A DNA stretch of 64,000 bases, from assembly GCA_963840785.1 (NCBI GenBank), contig CAWJAF010000003.1, forward strand, positions 62,001-126,000, written 5' to 3'. This document shows, piece after piece, positions 59,329 to 64,000 of the stretch. Both the position numbers and the translations under genes were made by a program. Below the pieces are notes generated by a model that did no database searches, was not told the DNA's origin, and worked only from the letters and a program-made list of their open reading frames with translations. Every line of letters begins with the position of its first letter. The first letter of the stretch is position 1. The DNA comes from JALYOK01 sp963840785 (GTDB taxonomy: Bacteria; Pseudomonadota; Gammaproteobacteria; Burkholderiales; JALYOK01).

Positions 59329-60328
59329 GGATCGCACTATCGTCCCAGTTCAGACCAACGCGATCACCAACATTGGGCAACCGCGATTCACTTTGCGCTG
59401 GAATATCGGCGGTCAAGAACACATTATCGATACCGACACGAACGCGCGAAAACGATCCGAAGTATTGGATTTCTTCGACTTCACCTTGCACTCGTCGCCG
59501 TTTCCGGCGCGCTAAACATTAAGCGCTCCGGACGCAACATCGCAGCATTTGTGCCGGCGAGCTTGCGCGCGATTTCGCCTTCAAGCACGTTGGCAGCGCC
59601 GATAAATTGCGCGACGAATTTGGTCGTTGGCGTATTGTAGATTTCTGACGGCGTGCCGATCTGCTCGATCTTGCCGTGATTGAACACGCCGATACGATCG
59701 CTCATCGACAAGCGCTTCGTGCTGATCGTGGGTGATGAACAAAAACGTAATGCCGAGACGACGTTGCAATTGCTTCAACTCGCTTTGCATTTGCTCGCGC
59801 AATTTAAGATCCAGTGCGCCGAGCGGCTCATCGAGCAACAATACTTCCGGCTCGTTTACCAGCGCGCGTGCCAACGCGACACGCTGGCGTTGACCGCCAG
59901 AAAGCTGCGCCGGACGGCGATCGCCCACTCCGTTTAGTCGCACGATCTCCAGCATTTCATTCGCGCGTTTTTCGCGAACAGATTTGTCGATCCCTTTCAC
60001 CATCAGACCATAGGCGACATTTTCCGCGATGGTCATGTGGGGAAACAGCGCGTAGTCCTGGAATACGGTATTGACCGGCCTTGCGTAGGGCGGAACTTGT
60101 GAGACGTCCTGGTTACCGATAAAGATCTTGCCCGAAGTCGGCAACGTGAAACCCGCCGATCATTCGCAAGCACGTGGTTTTACCCGAGCCCGATGGGCCA
60201 AGAAGCGTAAAGAATTCGCCTGATTTGATTTCCAAGCTCACGGCGTCGACGGCGCGCACTTCACGCGCCGATTTGCCGGTAGCGGGGAAGATGCAGGATA
60301 CGTTTTCTAGTATGATGCCTGCGGTCAT
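59312..60328 (-). CDS. Polyamine-type ABC transporter ATPase (PotA/YdcT-like), several frameshifts
   Basis: About 338 residues after correction. Walker A GPSGSGKTT, Q-loop NTVFQDYALFPHMTIAENV, signature LSGGQRQRVALARAL, Walker B VLLLDEPLGALD, FITHDQHEA and a C-terminal TOBE-type domain (VQGEVEEIQYFGSFSRV..) ending at TAA 59312. Single-base changes are needed near 60150, 59715 and 59510. ATG at 60328 opens MTAGIILENVSC. The corrected length is normal for PotA, which supports indel errors over decay. It powers import through the two permeases. Confidence 0.85.
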
Positions 60329-60389
60329 GTTGACGTGTCTATTGTTTTTTTGACGAGGTCCCTTATGGCCCAAGGCCACCCCGCCCTAG

Positions 60390-60417
60390 CCCTCTCCCCG
60401 GCATCCGGGGGAGAGGG
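60390..60417 (-). other. Strong intercistronic stem-loop between binding-protein and ATPase genes
   Basis: CCCTCTCCCCGG and CCGGGGGAGAGGG form a 12-bp stem with one bulged G and a 3-nt loop, 8 bp behind the stop of the binding-protein gene. No T-run follows. Placed here it would protect the 5' message and keep the binding protein more abundant than its membrane partners, as known for the malE-malF hairpins. The sequence also resembles dispersed CCCTCTCCC/GGGAGAGGG repeats. Confidence 0.6.
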
Positions 60418-60424
60418 AATTCCT

Positions 60425-61597
60425 CTACCGGCCGCCTAATACCGCGATGTAATCCGACACCCATTTGTGATATGGAACGCATTGGTTATTCTGCGTCGCA
60501 CACTTGCTGGTCGGCGTTTTCCAGAACGCGATTCTTTCGAAGCTGCCGAGGCCTTGGCGATTGCAACCGTCGTCGCCGAGCAGCGCGTTGCCTTTACACG
60601 CTTCGAGCACGACAGGCACGGAACCAAACCAAGCGGACAGATCGCCTTGCAATTTTTTGTTGAGCGAATGCTCCATCCACAGATAGGCACAAGTCGGATG
60701 CGGCGCTTCAGAATGCATCATTGTCGTGTCGGCCCAGCCGGTCGACCCTTCAACGGGAACAACGGTCGCGATCGGCGCTTTTTTCGAGCCGAGTACATTG
60801 GCTTGGAACTGCCAAGACGATGATGCGACCACACCTTCGTTGGTGAAGTCATCGATTTGCACGAACGCATCATGCCAATACTTGCCGACAATCTTGCGTT
60901 GGCCGCGCAGCAAATCGAGCGCTGCTTTGTATTGCGTTTCGTTTAACTCGTATGGATCTTTGATGCCGAGTTCAGGTTTGGCTTTCATCAAATACAACGC
61001 CGCATCGGCGATATAAATCGGCCCATCGAAGGCTTGCACGCGGCCTTTGTTCGACTTGCCGTCGGGCAGCGTAGTTTCTTCGAACACGACTTTCCACGAG
61101 GTCGGCGCTTTGTCTTTAAACACCGTCGTGTTGTACATCAATACGTTCCAACCCCACTGATACGGCGTGCCGTAGTGAACGTTATTCACCGTGTGCCAAG
61201 GTGCGTTTTGTAAACGCTTGTCGATATTTTTAAAGCTGGGAATCAGCTTCAGGTTGATCGGTTGGACACGCTTGCCGACGATCAAGCGCAAACTCGCGTC
61301 GCCCGATGCCGTCACCAAATCAAAACCGCCTTCGTTCATCAGTGCGACCATTTCGTCCGACGTGCCGGCGGTTTTAACGTTCACTTTGCATCCGGATTTT
61401 TTCTCGAAATCGGTCACCCAATCGTACGCCTTATCGGTTTCGCCGCGCTCGATATAGCCGGGCCAGGCGACGATGTCGACTTGGCCTTCCGGCTTGCCGA
61501 GTTTTGCCAGCGGCGTTTGCGCGAATGCGCTTATTGTTGACGTCAAGGTAAAGCAAGCCGCAATTGCCGCAGCGATTCCACGTTTAAAGTTCTGCAT
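60425..61597 (-). CDS. Polyamine-type ABC transporter substrate-binding protein (YdcS/PotD-like)
   Basis: 390 residues with a signal peptide (cleavage near ISAFAQT), then VDIVAWPGYIERGETDKAYD, KKSGCKVNVKTAGTSDEMVALM and GTPYQWGWNVLMYN, as in PotD/YdcS receptors. ATG at 61597 has GGAGG 5 nt upstream, clearly better than the longer frame to 61651. It is the first gene of the operon, feeding substrate to the ATPase and permeases. Putrescine or a related diamine is the probable ligand given the PatD-like enzyme at the operon end. Confidence 0.9.
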   Translation of the reverse strand: MQNFKRGIAAAIAACFTLTSTISAFAQTPLAKLGKPEGQVDIVAWPGYIERGETDKAYDWVTDFEKKSGCKVNVKTAGTSDEMVALMNEGGFDLVTASGDASLRLIVGKRVQPINLKLIPSFKNIDKRLQNAPWHTVNNVHYGTPYQWGWNVLMYNTTVFKDKAPTSWKVVFEETTLPDGKSNKGRVQAFDGPIYIADAALYLMKAKPELGIKDPYELNETQYKAALDLLRGQRKIVGKYWHDAFVQIDDFTNEGVVASSSWQFQANVLGSKKAPIATVVPVEGSTGWADTTMMHSEAPHPTCAYLWMEHSLNKKLQGDLSAWFGSVPVVLEACKGNALLGDDGCNRQGLGSFERIAFWKTPTSKCATQNNQCVPYHKWVSDYIAVLGGR

Positions 61598-61939
61598 CAC
61601 TACCTCCGTATTAATCTGAATTGCGTACGCCGCAAATACGCCATCGCGCATTTGACCGACGTGAATTTGGTTACAGCGAGTGAAAGTGTACCTGCGACTT
61701 CACATCCTGACAAACGGCAAAGACTTAAATGATGAACGTGCCACGAGACAATATCCATGCGGATTTCCAGGCATGCCCTGCCACCAATCAAGCGGGGAGC
61801 GGCTCCTGGCACGATCAAATTTTTATTCACTTTGCCTGAGTTTAGAAATCGCGGCATCCGTTGCTGTGGTTTAATTTCGTCCAGGAATTTATTACGCTAC
61901 AATAGTTCATCACCATCGTTTGTAGTTAGAGGCACACAA

Positions 61940-62794
61940 ATGAGCGCAATCCCATTAGCGGCAGATGAAGTTGGTCTAAGCCATCAAGACGTTGGATCGT
62001 TTTCCCAGCGCGGTTATCACTTCCCATTGCGAATTTTGAGCAGCAAGGAAGCCCAAGCGTATCGTAATCACCTCGAAGAATTTGAACGTGCGCAGGGTGG
62101 CCCGTTAAGCGGCGCATTACGCAACAAACCCCATTTGCTGTTCACTTGGATCGACGAGTTAGTTCGCCATCCCGCAATTTTAGATCGAGTTCAATCCATT
62201 CTCGGACCGAATTTGCTGGTCTGGAGTTCGAGCTTTTTCACCAAAGAAGCCAACGATCCAGCCTATGTTTCGTGGCATCAGGATTCTACGTACTGGGGAT
62301 TGTCCGCGCCAGATGTCGTTACGGCCTGGATTGGCTTCACCGACAGCAACGTAAGTAACGGCTGTATGCAGGTCATTCCCGGCACACACTTGAAGGATCA
62401 ACTGCCGCACAAGGATACCTTTGCCGACAATAATCTCCTGACTCGCGGGCAAGAAGTCGCGGTTGATGTGAATCCGAATGACGCAGTCAATGTGATTTTA
62501 CAGGCCGGAGAAATGTCGTTGCATCATGTGCGTTTGGTACACGGCTCGCCACCGAATACCTCCAACGATCGCCGTATTGGCTATGCCATTCGTTATGTGC
62601 CGACCTATGTCTATCAAACTGCTGGAAATCGCGACAGCGCGATGTTAGTGCGCGGTATCGATACCTATAAGCATTTCGATCCCGAACCGCGGCCAAGGAT
62701 CGACTTCGGCGCAGACGAGCGCGCCTTCCACACCGCAGTCAACGAAGAATCGATGCGCATTCTCTATCGCGGCACCGACAAAGCACCACAATAA
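61940..62794 (+). CDS. Phytanoyl-CoA dioxygenase (PhyH) family Fe(II)/2-oxoglutarate oxygenase
   Basis: 284 residues. The iron triad is visible as His113 and Asp115 (WHQDS) and His201 (VHGSPPN), with Arg211 in position to bind 2-oxoglutarate. ATG at 61940 opens MSAIPLAADEVGLSHQDVG; the longer frame to 61757 lacks a recognisable domain or site. It is followed by a DctP receptor gene 18 bp later, so the hydroxylated substrate may be what that receptor brings in. Substrate unknown; members act on many small molecules besides phytanoyl-CoA. Confidence 0.88.
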   Translation: MSAIPLAADEVGLSHQDVGSFSQRGYHFPLRILSSKEAQAYRNHLEEFERAQGGPLSGALRNKPHLLFTWIDELVRHPAILDRVQSILGPNLLVWSSSFFTKEANDPAYVSWHQDSTYWGLSAPDVVTAWIGFTDSNVSNGCMQVIPGTHLKDQLPHKDTFADNNLLTRGQEVAVDVNPNDAVNVILQAGEMSLHHVRLVHGSPPNTSNDRRIGYAIRYVPTYVYQTAGNRDSAMLVRGIDTYKHFDPEPRPRIDFGADERAFHTAVNEESMRILYRGTDKAPQ

Positions 62795-62812
62795 ATCAAA
62801 GGCTAGCCAACC

Positions 62813-63790
62813 ATGAAACGAACTAAATTTTTCGCGTTCTTGGTTGTGATGATTACGTTGGGAAACGCAGCAATTGCCGCCGAGCCCGCGCCAATCAAAA
62901 TTAAAATGATGGCGTTGTGGCAAGCCGGCACGCTGCCATTCAAAGTCTTCGAGCAATTCGCGGCGGACGTCAAGACAAAATCCCAGGGACGCTTGATCAT
63001 CGAGCCGCTGCCGGCTGGTTCCGTCGTGGCGCCCGCCGAAGCACTCGACGCCGTTACCAGCGGCGTGCTCGATGCCGAATATGGTTGCGGAGGTTACGCT
63101 GCGGGTAAGGAACCGGCACTCGCGTTATTAACCGATCCACAAGGCGCGTTCGATTCCCCCGAACAAATGGCGCAATGGATGGAACAAGGCGGCGGCTTGC
63201 AGCTCGCGCGCGAGGCCTATCAGCGTTTCAAAATCCATTACATCGCTGGCACTTGGTATGGCAAAGAATCTCTGGTCAGCAAAAAGCCACTACGCAGCAT
63301 CGCTGATTTTAAAGGTCTGAAAATTCGCGCGCCGGTCGGCATCGGCCAAGATATTTTTAAGCGGCTCGGCGCCGCGCCCGTCAACATTCCCGGCAGCGAA
63401 GTCTATACATCGCTCGAGCATGGTGTCGTCGATGCGTCCGATTGGAGCACCCTGTCGATGAATCACGAACTCGGTTATCACAAACTGGCGAAATATCCCA
63501 CCTATCCCGGATTCCATTCAATGGGCATGGCGGAGATTGCGGTGAATATGAAAAAATGGAATACCTTGCCCGATGATCTAAAACTTTTATTGGAGGCGGC
63601 GGTAAACGAGTTCTCGCGTAAACTCGTCGCGCGCAGTCTCGCCGAGGACGAAAAAGTGGCGCGGCAAGCGAAGACCCTGGGCTTTGAACCGATTGCTTGG
63701 AGTGCTGAAGAGCGACGCAAATTTCGCAGTGTCGCGCAGCGAAGTTTGGAAGCAATACGCCGCGCGCAGTGCGATGGCGAAAAAAATTAA
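62813..63790 (+). CDS. TRAP transporter solute receptor, DctP family
   Basis: 325 residues with a signal peptide (cleavage near IAAEPAPIK) and DctP features: KIKMMALWQAGTLPFKVFEQ, then LKIRAPVGIGQDIFKRLGAAP with the conserved substrate-binding arginine, and SLEHGVVDASDWST. It is probably co-transcribed with the upstream PhyH gene. No DctQ/DctM genes follow within the window. The sequence around the binding site differs from the receptor at 17896-18885, so a different ligand is likely. Confidence 0.9.
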   Translation: MKRTKFFAFLVVMITLGNAAIAAEPAPIKIKMMALWQAGTLPFKVFEQFAADVKTKSQGRLIIEPLPAGSVVAPAEALDAVTSGVLDAEYGCGGYAAGKEPALALLTDPQGAFDSPEQMAQWMEQGGGLQLAREAYQRFKIHYIAGTWYGKESLVSKKPLRSIADFKGLKIRAPVGIGQDIFKRLGAAPVNIPGSEVYTSLEHGVVDASDWSTLSMNHELGYHKLAKYPTYPGFHSMGMAEIAVNMKKWNTLPDDLKLLLEAAVNEFSRKLVARSLAEDEKVARQAKTLGFEPIAWSAEERRKFRSVAQRSLEAIRRAQCDGEKN

Positions 63791-63859
63791 TGATTCGCAG
63801 GTGGCGTTTCTCAAAAAAGCGGGGTTGCTTGACTAAAAGCCTCAAGATATTGTCCCTCT

Positions 63860-63932
63860 GTCGTTCCGGCGCAATGCGGGAATCCATTTGGCCTCTCAAA
63901 GTCAACATGGATTCCGCCTTCGCGGGAATGAC
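63860..63932. repeat. REP-like palindromic intergenic repeat, copy 2
   Basis: GTCGTTCC..GCGGGAATCCA at the left and TGGATTCCGCC..GCGGGAATGAC at the right are inverted repeats. The arms match those of the element at 23229-23306 in sequence and spacing. It lies between the DctP gene and the gene that begins at 63958. Long minus-strand reading frames through it are artefacts of the palindrome. Confidence 0.65.
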
Positions 63933-63957
63933 CGAATTAATATCTAATGCTGAATTG

Positions 63958-64000
63958 ATGTCCGAACAAAAACTACAACACCTAGTCAATGCAATCGGTG
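63958..64000 (+). CDS. Start of a further gene, truncated by the window edge
   Basis: ATG at 63958 opens MSEQKLQHLVNAIG, still open at the window end. Too short to assign; the pattern resembles the first helix of FAD-binding oxidase-type enzymes, but I would not rely on that. No strong ribosome-binding site precedes it. Confidence 0.35.
   Translation, partial: MSEQKLQHLVNAIG

Noticed and set aside
63381..63989. A 202-codon minus-strand frame at the right end
   Set aside because: It overlaps the intact DctP gene and the palindromic repeat and resembles nothing.
1..64000. tRNA, rRNA, prophage or integrative-element genes
   Set aside because: None could be recognised by eye; no integrase, transposase or phage structural gene is present among the proteins.

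Overview
The window is a 64 kb stretch of a Gram-negative proteobacterial chromosome. The evidence for this is a DsbD thiol-reducing system, a TonB-dependent receptor, a complete type IV pilus (Pil-Chp type) chemosensory cluster, a Bug-type solute receptor and DctP-type receptors. The mix fits Gamma- or Betaproteobacteria; I cannot name a genus. I see no tRNA, rRNA, CRISPR array, prophage or complete insertion sequence. 

Region 1 (1-12.8 kb) looks like an extracytoplasmic redox island. On the minus strand are two secreted proteins with an N-terminal cytochrome-c-like domain (haem motif CX4CH), followed by 9 and 4 Ig-like choice-of-anchor D repeats and a C-terminal Gly-Gly-Cys/hydrophobic/Arg anchor. 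Behind them come a TlpA-like thioredoxin, a DUF4266 lipoprotein, a DUF3570 outer-membrane protein and dsbD (cut by the window edge). Divergent from these, on the plus strand, are a DUF6502 putative regulator, a DUF5666 lipoprotein and apbE (FAD:protein FMN transferase). 

Region 2 (12.8-28.2 kb) holds an MFS exporter, a methyl-accepting chemotaxis protein, a MITE-like element, an acyl-CoA dehydrogenase, an orphan DctP receptor, a large active-type diguanylate cyclase, and a branched-chain-amino-acid-type ABC transporter followed by an acyl-CoA synthetase. This suggests uptake and CoA activation of organic acids. 

Region 3 (28.3-40.4 kb) is the chemosensory block, read on the minus strand as PilZ protein, pilG, pilH, pilI, an MCP, chpA and a response-regulator/Ser-Thr-kinase fusion. 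The MCP in the pilJ slot has a dCache-like sensor instead of the usual PilJ domains. The block is bracketed by a real and a remnant acyl-CoA synthetase 3' end in the same orientation. 

Region 4 (40.4-49.8 kb) has a TonB receptor, a sigma-54 response regulator and histidine kinase pair, and an operon of cupin, Bug receptor, CaiB/BaiF CoA-transferase and acyl-CoA dehydrogenase. Region 5 (50-64 kb) carries a single-chain 5-oxoprolinase, an SDR, a lipocalin-like protein, an LLM oxidoreductase, a YdcSTUV/PatD-like polyamine uptake and aminobutyraldehyde oxidation operon, a PhyH dioxygenase with a second DctP receptor, and the first codons of one more gene. 

Many genes (about 25.1-28.2, 35.1-35.3, 43-53.6 and 58.4-60.3 kb, plus both Ig-repeat proteins) carry single-base indels, while the protein reads cleanly on either side of each one. 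I annotate these as single genes with frameshifts and think uncorrected sequencing indels are likelier than true decay. Raw reads would decide.
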